A program made the translations under genes and the position numbers. Below the pieces are notes generated by a model. The model saw nothing but the letters and a program-made list of their open reading frames with translations. It searched no databases and had not been told where the DNA came from. Of a stretch of DNA of 64,000 nucleotides, positions 1-8,398 are shown piece by piece. Source of the stretch: QVMM01 sp047030855 (GTDB lineage Bacteria > Bacteroidota > Bacteroidia > Bacteroidales > Dysgonomonadaceae); contig JBKYIJ010000008.1 of assembly GCA_047030855.1 (NCBI GenBank), positions 2,417,988 to 2,481,987 on the forward strand, in the 5' to 3' direction. Numbering within the stretch: position 1 is the first letter of the stretch; each line of letters begins with the position of its first letter.

Positions 1-843
1 GGTTAAAAGTAATTCAGAAGGATTGTTTACTTGCCGCAATCCGTTTTGCCTCATTTCGTAGATTCCTAACTCTGCTGTGCTTCCAAACCGATTTTTGATG
101 CTTCTCAGTATTCTGTATAAATAGTGCTGATCACCTTCAAATTGCAGCACGGTATCAACAATATGTTCCAATATTTTAGGACCGGCAATACTACCCTCTT
201 TGTTGATATGCCCGATTAAAATTATGGGTATTCCTGTTTCTTTAGCCAATCTCAGGAATGCGGCAGAGCATTCTCTTACTTGTGATATGCTTCCGGGTGA
301 AGAATCTAAAGTGTCTGTAAAGATTGTCTGGATTGAGTCTACGACAATGAATTGCGGATTGACATTCTTTATATGTGAAAAAATCTGTTCCAGATTCGTT
401 TCACAGAGAACAATACAGTTTTCATTTGCAGGGTTTATCCTAGCAGCTCTTAATTTAAGCTGCTTTGCACTCTCTTCCCCTGATATGTAGAGTGATCTGA
501 CATTATCGAGGTTTAATATAGTTTGCAATATCAGTGTCGATTTACCTATTCCCGGCTCTCCTCCTAATAATACAAGGGAACCGGGAACCAGACCTCCACC
601 TAAAACTCTGTTAAACTCAATATCATTAAGATTTAAGCGAGATTCTTCATTTGTTTCAATCTCGCTTAATTTAACAGGCTTTGATTTAGAATTATCTAAT
701 GACTGAATAGAATTTTTAGTTTTTTTTACGGCAATTTCTTCTACGTACGTGTTCCATTCTCCGCAAACAGGGCATTTACCTAACCATTTAGGAGACTCAT
801 TTCCACAATTACTGCAAAAAAATACGATTCTATCTTTAGCCAT
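1..843 (-). CDS. radA: DNA repair protein RadA (3' end outside window)
   Basis: RadA is a RecA-like ATPase that helps process recombination intermediates. Reading from an ATG at 843 the frame is open to base 1 (281 codons), so the C-terminal LonC-like part lies outside the window. Visible features are an N-terminal zinc finger (CSNC near residue 10, CPVC near residue 27), the Walker A motif GGEPGIGKS encoded around 541-567, and the RadA-specific KNRFG motif encoded around 95. The start lies directly next to the stop of the downstream peptidase gene (844). The order of motifs and the RadA-specific KNRFG box separate it from RecA and KaiC. The frame is intact throughout the visible part. Confidence 0.96.
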   Translation of the reverse strand, partial: MAKDRIVFFCSNCGNESPKWLGKCPVCGEWNTYVEEIAVKKTKNSIQSLDNSKSKPVKLSEIETNEESRLNLNDIEFNRVLGGGLVPGSLVLLGGEPGIGKSTLILQTILNLDNVRSLYISGEESAKQLKLRAARINPANENCIVLCETNLEQIFSHIKNVNPQFIVVDSIQTIFTDTLDSSPGSISQVRECSAAFLRLAKETGIPIILIGHINKEGSIAGPKILEHIVDTVLQFEGDQHYLYRILRSIKNRFGSTAELGIYEMRQNGLRQVNNPSELLLT

Positions 844-2496
844 TTAATCTTTTAAAACTTTTTCCGAGAATTTACCGCTTTCTGTATTTATGGAAATCAG
901 ATAAAGACCTTTAGGCCAATCTGTGACAGGAAGAGTGATTGTCGATGAGTTCAATTTTTCTTTAGAGTAAATTAATGCTCCTGTCATATCGTAAATTCTA
1001 ACAGATAAAATCAAATTATTCGCATTTATGTTTAACTCTTCCGCTACAGGATTGGGAAATACTGCAAAATTAACATTATCACGATATTTTATAGTTTCGA
1101 TACCTGTCATAGTATCATATCCATCTAATTTTAAAGGAGATGTAGAACCTTCCAATAAATTATCCGGATCCAGATATCTTTTCATCTGGGCAGCTGAATA
1201 TTTGTCCCAATGATAAGACAATTTTCCATATAAATCTGAAGCTGTAGGAGATGAACATTCTGAAGATCCACCCGTTAAAGTTCCTATAATAAGCCCGTTC
1301 TGATTAAAAATCGGAGAACCCGAAGATCCGCCTTCAGTAACGCTCCATCCGTTTTTAGTCATAGCATAACGTACTCTCCAGTGGGCATTAGTCGCGCCGG
1401 TTTCATCACTAATCCATGTCGTATTCCCGGGTCTACTTGTATAGGTAGATATTTTTTTAACATCACCTGATGGATGATGTATAATGACTCCGCTGCTTGG
1501 TGCTTCACCCGAAGCATCCCATCCATTATAATAAACATTATATTCGGGAGGAATCTCGTTTGTCAATTTTAATAGGGCTCCGTCTGAAGCTCCGCTTAAC
1601 GGAATGTCAACAAGCATCTGCGTACCGACAAGAGTATTTTTGGTATATGAAGTGGAATTACTACACCCGCTACGCTCATAATTAAAATGTATTTGCATTG
1701 TAGCATATTCGGGGTTATCTTCAAAACAGTGATGAGCAGATAAAATATAAGGTGTTTTATCTTGTCGCGTATTGTTCACTAATGCTCCTGAACATACAGA
1801 ATAAAATGTATCAAAAAACATTGTTAATCCAATAGCTCCGCGTTGCTGTTTTCTCCAATTATCACCTTCTTCACAATTGATATTGATCATACAGCTTTGG
1901 GAAGAGCCTACTCCAATTCCATTATCTTTCAAATTATATGCATAACCTACGTTAGATAAAACTAAGCGTGGCTTCTCGTCCGAAATAGCAGATTCTACAT
2001 ATTCGAAAGTAATTTTATCTCCATAAATGAGTTCATTAGAGAATACGCCGCCGCCGGGATGGGTTTTATTGGTATATGCTCCTAAAATGTCCGATTTATC
2101 TTCATTGAAAATGAAAAGCTTACCTCCATCCGGAATATAAAAATCATCATATCTTATGATTAATCCGTCCGCACCTTCAGCAGAAACGGTTTGTTGCCAA
2201 ATATTTACGCCATCGGGCAATGTTATCCATTCCCCGCTGTTATTTATGTCGACAGAAACAGGCAAAGCAACGGCTATACGCATAGGAGCAGCTATTTCTT
2301 TACTTATCTCATCTTCTTTTATCAATTGTGGTATATCTAAATTTACAGGAACTCTGTATACATTGTGATCAAAGGTTTTCTTAGCATATAATTGTGGATA
2401 AGAAAAACTTGGAGGAGTTCCCCCTTCGCTGATTTGTGCTGACAAAGTAAGAGTACATGCTACAAAAGCAGCGGCAGCTAATATAATTTTTTTCAT
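844..2496 (-). CDS. Secreted trypsin-like serine peptidase with T9SS sorting domain
   Basis: This 550-residue protein has a Sec signal peptide (residues 1-20, ending LSAQ), a pro-region, a chymotrypsin/lysyl-endopeptidase-like domain at about 190-440, and a C-terminal type A T9SS sorting domain at about 475-550 (FPNPVAEELNI, then IYDMTGALIY and KGLYLISI). A catalytic triad can be proposed: His256 in SAHHC, Asp305 in ASDGALL and Ser392 in GGSSGSP. Cysteine spacing resembles the lysyl endopeptidase family. I infer export by Sec, then passage through the type IX system to the cell surface, probably with removal of the sorting domain. Substrate specificity cannot be read from sequence. It lies downstream of aroK in the same direction. 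Confidence 0.88.
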   Translation of the reverse strand: MKKIILAAAAFVACTLTLSAQISEGGTPPSFSYPQLYAKKTFDHNVYRVPVNLDIPQLIKEDEISKEIAAPMRIAVALPVSVDINNSGEWITLPDGVNIWQQTVSAEGADGLIIRYDDFYIPDGGKLFIFNEDKSDILGAYTNKTHPGGGVFSNELIYGDKITFEYVESAISDEKPRLVLSNVGYAYNLKDNGIGVGSSQSCMININCEEGDNWRKQQRGAIGLTMFFDTFYSVCSGALVNNTRQDKTPYILSAHHCFEDNPEYATMQIHFNYERSGCSNSTSYTKNTLVGTQMLVDIPLSGASDGALLKLTNEIPPEYNVYYNGWDASGEAPSSGVIIHHPSGDVKKISTYTSRPGNTTWISDETGATNAHWRVRYAMTKNGWSVTEGGSSGSPIFNQNGLIIGTLTGGSSECSSPTASDLYGKLSYHWDKYSAAQMKRYLDPDNLLEGSTSPLKLDGYDTMTGIETIKYRDNVNFAVFPNPVAEELNINANNLILSVRIYDMTGALIYSKEKLNSSTITLPVTDWPKGLYLISINTESGKFSEKVLKD

Positions 2497-2529
2497 AATT
2501 GAAAGTTTATTTATAAAAATATAAATTTT

Positions 2530-3060
2530 TTAATTGTGGTTAATAATATTCATAAGATCATTACTGATATTCTCTAAATCTTCCGTAGAATTAAGATCAT
2601 CAGTATTATATATAATTTGTGCCTGCAGATAATAAGGCTCTCGTTTTTCCATGTTTAAAGAGATAAACTCAAGCAATTCGTCTTTTTGCTTGTTTTTTAT
2701 CAAAGGACGCTTATCTTTTAATTTATGCAATCTCGATGCTAAAATGTTTATCGGAGATTTTAAATATACTGTTAATCCTTTTTGATTCATACCTCCGATG
2801 TTATCAAAAAAACAAGGAGTTCCTCCTCCTGTTGATATGACAACATCCTCGAAACCAGAAACCTCTTCTAATATAGATTTTTCTATTTCCCTGAATCTAT
2901 TTTCTCCAAATTCGCTGAAAATTTGATTTATACTTTTTCTGTACCTTGATTCTATATAAATATCCAGATCAATAAAATCCAGATTCATCTTCTTTGCAAG
3001 CATTTTACCTATAGTAGTCTTGCCTGCGCCCATATATCCTATCAAAAATACACGTTTCAC
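2530..3060 (-). CDS. aroK: Shikimate kinase
   Basis: AroK phosphorylates shikimate at the 3-hydroxyl using ATP, step five of the chorismate pathway. The 176-residue protein is family length. It has the P-loop GYMGAGKTT at residues 8-16, the DLD motif near residue 32 that contacts shikimate, the GGGTP loop near residue 79, and a KDKRPLI lid region near residue 115. The start is GTG at 3060; no better upstream ATG was seen. Another shikimate-pathway gene, aroB, is at 45256 in this window, so the pathway genes are scattered. The gene sits at the 3' end of the polysaccharide locus, 70 bases after the last glycosyltransferase, and may be cotranscribed with it. Confidence 0.95.
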   Translation of the reverse strand: MKRVFLIGYMGAGKTTIGKMLAKKMNLDFIDLDIYIESRYRKSINQIFSEFGENRFREIEKSILEEVSGFEDVVISTGGGTPCFFDNIGGMNQKGLTVYLKSPINILASRLHKLKDKRPLIKNKQKDELLEFISLNMEKREPYYLQAQIIYNTDDLNSTEDLENISNDLMNIINHN

Positions 3061-3110
3061 AAATTTATAGTTGCCGAAAATACAAATTTTTCGAGAGAAT
3101 TTGTATTAAA

Positions 3111-3149
3111 TGTCAATTTATTTTGTCAATTTATTTTGTCAATTTATAA
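3111..3149. repeat. Three tandem copies of a 13-bp unit
   Basis: The unit TGTCAATTTATTT occurs three times head to tail at 3111-3123, 3124-3136 and 3137-3149; the last copy differs in its last two bases. The array overlaps the stop codon (3131-3133) and last codons of the glycosyltransferase ending at 3131. Because 13 is not a multiple of three, a change in copy number inside the coding part would alter the protein's C-terminus. Confidence 0.85.
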
Positions 3150-3928
3150 AATATTCTGAATATTAATCCGAACCATTTTTTATTTAAAACAAAGTCCGTG
3201 ATAAATCCGTACCTGTCCAGATAGTAAAGCCTATCCAGCTTGTTATACAGATAAGGTGAAAGTTCCTCTTTTGCTATTGCGGTTTTTTCGTCGTAGATTA
3301 CAGTCCCCCCTATCCTACTGCTGATTCCTTGTGTGTCATACACGCAAATATTCACATCTTTATAGAAAACTTTCTCATTATCTACTCCAATAGCCAAGAA
3401 AAACAGTTTCCAGTCGGACATTATTTTAAACCTTTCATCGTAATAACCATATTTTTCAAACATGGTTCTTTTAATGAAAAAAGCCTGATGAGCCAGAAAA
3501 CCTGAAAAAATATCATACAACGAAAACTTCCAATCCCGTATCTTGTATTCGTTATGAGTTACTAACTTATGGTTTTCTTCGGTTAAGTAATTGCCGCAAA
3601 TAAAACTGTCGGAAGTATTTCCTTGAAAAACACGTTCCAATACGGAATTATCAATCAAGAAATCGCCCGAATTTAAAAAATAGCAATACTCTCCCGTAGC
3701 TTTTGCAATGCCTTTGTTCATTGCGTTATATATACCTTTATCGGGCTCGCTTATCCAATAAGATATTTTGTCTTCGTATTTTTTTATATGCTCGACGCTG
3801 TTATCTTTTGATCCACCGTCTATAACAATAAACTCAAAGTCTCTGAACGTTTGATTTTCAACGCTTTCTATCGTTTTTAGCAACCCACTGGAGTTATTTA
3901 AGTTTATAGTTATGATACTCAGTTTCAT
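3131..3928 (-). CDS. Family 2 glycosyltransferase (WcaE-like)
   Basis: This 265-residue cytoplasmic GT-A enzyme belongs to glycosyltransferase family 2 and should transfer a sugar from a nucleotide-activated donor to a growing lipid-linked polysaccharide. The N-terminus SIITINLNNSSGL, the IDGGSKDNS loop and the LNSGD metal-binding motif near residue 87 are typical. It is clearly similar to the protein at 8399 (both have WISEPD.GIYNAMNKGI), so the two are paralogues within one locus. It is the last glycosyltransferase of the minus-strand polysaccharide operon. Donor and acceptor are not predictable. Confidence 0.85.
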   Translation of the reverse strand: MKLSIITINLNNSSGLLKTIESVENQTFRDFEFIVIDGGSKDNSVEHIKKYEDKISYWISEPDKGIYNAMNKGIAKATGEYCYFLNSGDFLIDNSVLERVFQGNTSDSFICGNYLTEENHKLVTHNEYKIRDWKFSLYDIFSGFLAHQAFFIKRTMFEKYGYYDERFKIMSDWKLFFLAIGVDNEKVFYKDVNICVYDTQGISSRIGGTVIYDEKTAIAKEELSPYLYNKLDRLYYLDRYGFITDFVLNKKWFGLIFRIFYKLTK

Positions 3929-3938
3929 ATAATTATTA

Positions 3939-4838
3939 TTATTTACTAAAATAAGAAAATCTTGAAACCAACGGAAATGCGTTTATTCCCACTTTTGAAG
4001 AATAATATAATATTGACAATCCTATATACTGTCGACGCAAATTATTTTTTTTAGCTGTTAATCTATAAGTGCGAAAATCATCCTTTATTTTTTCCTTTAT
4101 ACAACGATGAAAACGTCCGTTTGTTTCTTTGTCAAAACATTCGAACAACTTATACATCGCTTTTGCAGAGTAGAAAGGCGTGAAGTGAGCTGTTACGCCT
4201 CCTGCATGCCTTCTGTAAACTGACATATATTCGGGAATGTAGTTAACCGAACCTTTTGTGGATAAAAGCATTTGTAAAACATAGTCGTTGTTTTCTATCG
4301 AATCAAACCATTCGGGATAAGAAAAGGCATCACGCTTAAACACAATTGAAGCCGTCATTACTATCCACCCATTTCGGATAATATCTTCAGTAGTCAGAAT
4401 CGTTTGATTAAGAGGTGGATTATAGAATAATTTTTTATTATGTCCTAAAATGGCGGAGTTATGCGTACTCATTACAAAATCCGGGTTCTGTTCTAAAAAG
4501 CTGACTTGCTTTTGCAACTTGTCGGGATCCGTCCAATAATCGTCTCCTTCACACATGGCAATATACTTACCTGTACACATAAAGTAAGTTGTGTGAAAAT
4601 TTTGTTCTGCACCAACATTTTGCTTTTGAAGATTCAATCGTATTATATCGGGATATTTTTTTTGATACTCAACACATATCTCCCGTGTTCGGTCTGTACT
4701 GCAATCCTCTCCGATAACAAGTTCAATGCGGAATGATGTTTTTTGCATCACAATTCCTTCTATTGCCTGAGCAATAAAAGATTCGTGATTGTAAGTAATC
4801 ATAGGTATTGAAACTGTCACACTATTGTTGTTATCCAT
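3939..4838 (-). CDS. Family 2 glycosyltransferase
   Basis: A 299-residue GT-A glycosyltransferase of family 2. The nucleotide-sugar fold begins at VSIPMITYNHESFIAQAI, with the GEDCSTDRT loop and an EGDDYW motif near residue 97 in the place of the DXD metal site. The same EGDDYW signature is in the protein at 6701, so the two are paralogous. It lies 10 bases upstream of the next glycosyltransferase and 24 bases after wbqC, consistent with one transcript. Role: assembly of the surface polysaccharide repeat unit; specificity unknown. Confidence 0.85.
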   Translation of the reverse strand: MDNNNSVTVSIPMITYNHESFIAQAIEGIVMQKTSFRIELVIGEDCSTDRTREICVEYQKKYPDIIRLNLQKQNVGAEQNFHTTYFMCTGKYIAMCEGDDYWTDPDKLQKQVSFLEQNPDFVMSTHNSAILGHNKKLFYNPPLNQTILTTEDIIRNGWIVMTASIVFKRDAFSYPEWFDSIENNDYVLQMLLSTKGSVNYIPEYMSVYRRHAGGVTAHFTPFYSAKAMYKLFECFDKETNGRFHRCIKEKIKDDFRTYRLTAKKNNLRRQYIGLSILYYSSKVGINAFPLVSRFSYFSK

Positions 4839-4862
4839 AAAAAAATCTGTACAAAATAATAT

Positions 4863-5552
4863 TTAAACCAATTCAAAACGACACAACAAATCTTTTATGC
4901 CATCATACGAATTAAACATCATTACGTCAATGATAGATAGATTAGAGATAAACTGATTATCGAACTGTTGGTATTCTATCGGTTGTGTTTTAAGAAAATA
5001 TAAGTCAATTCCTTTGTCTTTAAAATCTTCAACGGAATATAGTTCTCGCCCGCCTATGGCATTATAGTATTCAGATGCCTTTAGTATATTACAGATAGAT
5101 AAAACCTTATTTTGCCCTTTAAGTTCATTATTCTTTTCAATCTCAGAAGACAATATAATTTCAGTATTAAAATTCAGATATGAAGCCAGTGATTTTAAAC
5201 TATTCGCTAAGAAGTCGGACAGATTATCTGTTTTGTAATTGATTATTTCTTCCAATAAAGGATAAGTGTTATCATAATAAGGTGCTTTACGATAAGCCTG
5301 CGTAATGGTTTTAAGAATACTTGTCCGATTATCGTTTATTGATATTTCATTTATTTTTTTATGCGGGCTTGCCCCTTTTAACTGAATATTCAACAAAAAA
5401 TCATTCCCATTCAATAAAATACGGTTTCGGTTAATCCAGCCACCTTTTATATAATTCACATCATTGTATATGACATATTTATCAACGGCATTCATCAGTT
5501 GGAAATAGCCGATGTAAGGAAAAAAATAAGGCTGCATTATACCCAGTTTCAT
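4863..5552 (-). CDS. WbqC family protein
   Basis: This 229-residue protein matches the WbqC-like family, found in polysaccharide and nucleotide-sugar loci but with no settled biochemical role that I know of. The N-terminal signature IMQPYFFPYIGYFQL followed by YNDVNYIKGGWINRN is diagnostic. There is no signal peptide or membrane segment, so it is probably cytoplasmic. Its start is 4 bases after the stop of the DegT aminotransferase, which suggests translational coupling and a joint role in making or transferring an amino sugar. The family assignment is firm; the function is inference from context. Confidence 0.85.
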   Translation of the reverse strand: MKLGIMQPYFFPYIGYFQLMNAVDKYVIYNDVNYIKGGWINRNRILLNGNDFLLNIQLKGASPHKKINEISINDNRTSILKTITQAYRKAPYYDNTYPLLEEIINYKTDNLSDFLANSLKSLASYLNFNTEIILSSEIEKNNELKGQNKVLSICNILKASEYYNAIGGRELYSVEDFKDKGIDLYFLKTQPIEYQQFDNQFISNLSIIDVMMFNSYDGIKDLLCRFELV

Positions 5553-5556
5553 GAGC

Positions 5557-6681
5557 CTATTTATTATGCAGTTTTTGAATTACCGAGCAGATTTTTTTCA
5601 CGTCGTTTAATTCCAGATCGGCATAAATGGGCAAACAGATAACCTCTTTCGCCGTTTTATTCGCAATCGGCAGATTCTCTGTGCTCGCGGACGGTAAACC
5701 TTTGTATGTCGGAAATTCGCTTATTAATGGATAAAAATACCTGCGTCCCCATATATCGTCCTCACGTAATCTGAAATACAGTTCGTCGCGTGTCATTCCG
5801 AATTCTTGTGCGTTTACAAGAATCGGATAATACGGATAAGTATGTTCTACATTCTCCATTTGTAGTACAGTCCTTATTCCTTTTATGTCTTTAAGGAGTT
5901 CGTTATATTTAGAAACAATTTCTCTGCGTTTGGCAATGTAATTGTCAACATATTTCAATTGCAAAGAGCCGTATGCAGCCTGAAGTTCGTTCATCTTTGC
6001 ATTTATGCCCGGTTCGACAACAGTTACTTCATCCGCAAAACCGAAATTTTTTAGTAAGTCGATTCTTTTCTTCGTTTTTTCGTCCTGACAAACAATAGCC
6101 CCGCCTTCGATTGTATTGTAAACCTTTGTTGCATGAAAACTCAAAATCGCCAGATCTCCCCAATTTAGAACCGAACTCCCTTTATATTTTACACCAAAGG
6201 CATGCGCAGCATCGTATATGACTTTCAACCCATAAATATCAGCTATGCGTTGTATTTCTTCCACATTACAAGGATTCCCGTAAACATGTACAGGCATAAT
6301 CGCTGTTGTTTTAGGCGTAATGGCAGCTTCAATTTTCGCCGGATCAATATTGAAATATTTATCTTCTATGTCTACAAAAACAGGTTTTATATTATTCCAC
6401 CACAAAGAGTGTGTTGTTGCAACAAAGCTAAATGGCGTAGTGATGACTTCTCCTGTTATTCGTAAGGCTTGCAGTGCAGTTATGAGAGCCAAAGTCCCGT
6501 TTGAAAATACGGATATGTATTTTACACCCAAATAATCAGCCAGTTCTTTTTCAAATTGTTGATGAAAAGGCCCATTGTTAGTCAACCATTTATTATTCCA
6601 TATTTTTTCCAGATAAGGAATAAATTCCTCTAATGGAGGTAGCGCGGGTTGTGTAACCGTTATTATTTTTTTATCGTTCAT
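5557..6681 (-). CDS. DegT/DnrJ/EryC1 sugar aminotransferase
   Basis: A 374-residue PLP-dependent aminotransferase of the DegT/DnrJ/EryC1/StrS family that converts a keto group on a nucleotide sugar to an amine. The predicted PLP lysine is Lys186 in SFHATKVYNTIEGG, and the cofactor aspartate is in YDAAHAFG near residue 157. The FHATK...EGG context resembles the dTDP-3- or 4-amino-dideoxyhexose transaminases (FdtB/VioA-like), but I cannot assign the substrate. No dTDP-sugar dehydratase or isomerase is in the locus, so the keto-sugar must come from elsewhere. It directly precedes wbqC. Confidence 0.88.
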   Translation of the reverse strand: MNDKKIITVTQPALPPLEEFIPYLEKIWNNKWLTNNGPFHQQFEKELADYLGVKYISVFSNGTLALITALQALRITGEVITTPFSFVATTHSLWWNNIKPVFVDIEDKYFNIDPAKIEAAITPKTTAIMPVHVYGNPCNVEEIQRIADIYGLKVIYDAAHAFGVKYKGSSVLNWGDLAILSFHATKVYNTIEGGAIVCQDEKTKKRIDLLKNFGFADEVTVVEPGINAKMNELQAAYGSLQLKYVDNYIAKRREIVSKYNELLKDIKGIRTVLQMENVEHTYPYYPILVNAQEFGMTRDELYFRLREDDIWGRRYFYPLISEFPTYKGLPSASTENLPIANKTAKEVICLPIYADLELNDVKKICSVIQKLHNK

Positions 6682-6700
6682 GTCTCTATTCCTTTAATAA

Positions 6701-7528
6701 TCATGAAGGTATCAGAAATTTTATAAAATGGGTGATTCTTTTTTTATTTTTTCCTTTTAATGATCTTTCTAAATAATTCTTATATTGAATAAAATCTTCA
6801 TTAAACGCATAATCAAGATATTTATTATACTCTGATATACTGTCAATTATGCACTGAATCTGCTCTCTTTCGTCTTGTCTCGACCATAATCCTTTCCCGT
6901 GTATTCTATATACCGACATTGGATCTTTCAACTCAGCGATAGATCCATACTGCCCGAGAACAATTCCTAACATCCAGTCTGCAACCTGCATATCAAACAG
7001 TCCCGGTTTTATTTTATCCATTTCTGATTTTCGAAATACGCAGGCGGAAAGATTGCCTATCTTATTTCCCCTGATCTGTTCGTGAACAGAATAAGAAATA
7101 AAATCCTGATCGCTTTTCCAATCATTAACTTTATATCTTTCCTGATCTTGAAAAAAGAAAACGATGCGATTAAAACTCATAGAACAATTTCTATGCTTAT
7201 CAAGAAAGTCTATATGCTTCTCTATGCGTAAGGGATCAATCCAATAATCATCTCCTTCCAGAACAGCAATATAGTCCCCGTTACAAGCCTTAATGGCCCG
7301 TTCATAGTTTTTATTATACCCTATATTTTCTTCTTGCGAGAGGAATGTAAATGGAAATACAAGCTTTTCGGCATATTCTCTTATGATGTCCAATGTATTA
7401 TCGGTAGAAGCATCGTCTGCGACTATAACTTCAACATCATGATTTGTCATTTGTATAATAAGCCCGTTCAAAGCCTGTCTTATATAAGCCGAATGATTGT
7501 ATGTTATGAGTATAATATTTACTTTCAT
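6701..7528 (-). CDS. Family 2 glycosyltransferase
   Basis: A 275-residue family 2 GT-A glycosyltransferase. It begins VNIILITYNHSAYIRQAL, has the ADDASTDNT loop and the EGDDYW metal-site motif near residue 95, and is a paralogue of the enzyme at 3939. Its start overlaps the stop of the upstream glycosyltransferase (7525) by 4 bases, an ATGA-type junction that indicates translational coupling. The acceptor is presumably the lipid-linked polysaccharide intermediate on the inner face of the cytoplasmic membrane. Base composition here is visibly more AT-rich than in the housekeeping genes, as is common in O-antigen loci. Confidence 0.85.
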   Translation of the reverse strand: MKVNIILITYNHSAYIRQALNGLIIQMTNHDVEVIVADDASTDNTLDIIREYAEKLVFPFTFLSQEENIGYNKNYERAIKACNGDYIAVLEGDDYWIDPLRIEKHIDFLDKHRNCSMSFNRIVFFFQDQERYKVNDWKSDQDFISYSVHEQIRGNKIGNLSACVFRKSEMDKIKPGLFDMQVADWMLGIVLGQYGSIAELKDPMSVYRIHGKGLWSRQDEREQIQCIIDSISEYNKYLDYAFNEDFIQYKNYLERSLKGKNKKRITHFIKFLIPS

Positions 7529-8385
7529 TGATCCATTGATTTTTTATGAAAGAATTTATGGAAAGCCTTTTTTAAATATTTGACAGGAATATACAAGGTT
7601 TTTCCTATTTTAAATTCAACGGAATTGGTAATATCCGAAAATCTCTTTTTATAATAATCTGCTTCGATATGATCCCTTATAGGATTAAAATACTCTAAAA
7701 ATAAAGGCACATGATTTTTAAAAATCTGAAGAAGCAGTTTCTCGTTTTTTTCAAATGAAATAGAATTCAGCATCGAAACATCTTTAATTCTGTAATAAAA
7801 AAAGTAACCATCCAGTTTAACGACTAAATCTTGAGGGGCTATTAATGAAAACCAAAAATCCCAATCTTCAAGCCCGCCAGACATATTTGTATTATATCCG
7901 GCGGTTTTGTCATAATCAGACTTTTTATAGATAGCTGAACAGAAAATTTGATTTTCAAAAAATAAATTTTCAAATTTAAAAATTGGCATTTCAACTTTCT
8001 TATTAATCTTGCCAAATAATACTTGATTGCAATAGACAATTTTTATATTTTTATTCCTATTAAAAACATTTAATGCTTCTGTAATATAGCGTTTATCTAT
8101 CATATCGTCTGCATCTAATGGTAAAATATACTTACCTGATGAGTGACTGATTCCATAATTACGGGCATCTGACAATCCTCCGTTTTCCTTTGATAAATAC
8201 TTAAAACGGCTATCTTTTTTACACCACTCAATAGCGATATCCTCAGTATTATCAGGAGAACCGTCATTAACGATAATACATTCCCAATCTTGAAAAGTCT
8301 GATTCAAAACAGATTGTAAAGCATCAGACAAATATTGAGCCTGATTATAGCATGGAACTATTATTGAGAAAAGTGGTATTTCCAT
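7525..8385 (-). CDS. Family 2 glycosyltransferase
   Basis: A 286-residue family 2 GT-A glycosyltransferase with the N-terminal FSIIVPCYNQAQYLSDAL, the VNDGSPDNT loop and the PLDADDMID metal-binding stretch near residue 95. It differs from its two pairs of neighbours and has no close paralogue in the locus. The C-terminal ~60 residues are lysine-rich (HKFFHKK), which may help association with the membrane surface. It overlaps the next gene by 4 bases. Polysaccharide assembly is inferred from the locus. Confidence 0.85.
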   Translation of the reverse strand: MEIPLFSIIVPCYNQAQYLSDALQSVLNQTFQDWECIIVNDGSPDNTEDIAIEWCKKDSRFKYLSKENGGLSDARNYGISHSSGKYILPLDADDMIDKRYITEALNVFNRNKNIKIVYCNQVLFGKINKKVEMPIFKFENLFFENQIFCSAIYKKSDYDKTAGYNTNMSGGLEDWDFWFSLIAPQDLVVKLDGYFFYYRIKDVSMLNSISFEKNEKLLLQIFKNHVPLFLEYFNPIRDHIEADYYKKRFSDITNSVEFKIGKTLYIPVKYLKKAFHKFFHKKSMDQ

Positions 8386-8398
8386 ATAATCTATAATT

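Noticed and set aside
1..17. GGTTAAAAG at the left end as another barcode-adapter flank
   Set aside because: It encodes in-frame RadA sequence (SELLLT) with no barcode following, so it is genomic.
3060..3067. TAAATTTG upstream of aroK as a -7 promoter element
   Set aside because: It overlaps the GTG start codon, leaving no room for a leader.
3111..3149. CRISPR-like array
   Set aside because: The 13-bp units are directly adjacent with no spacers and there are no cas genes in the window.
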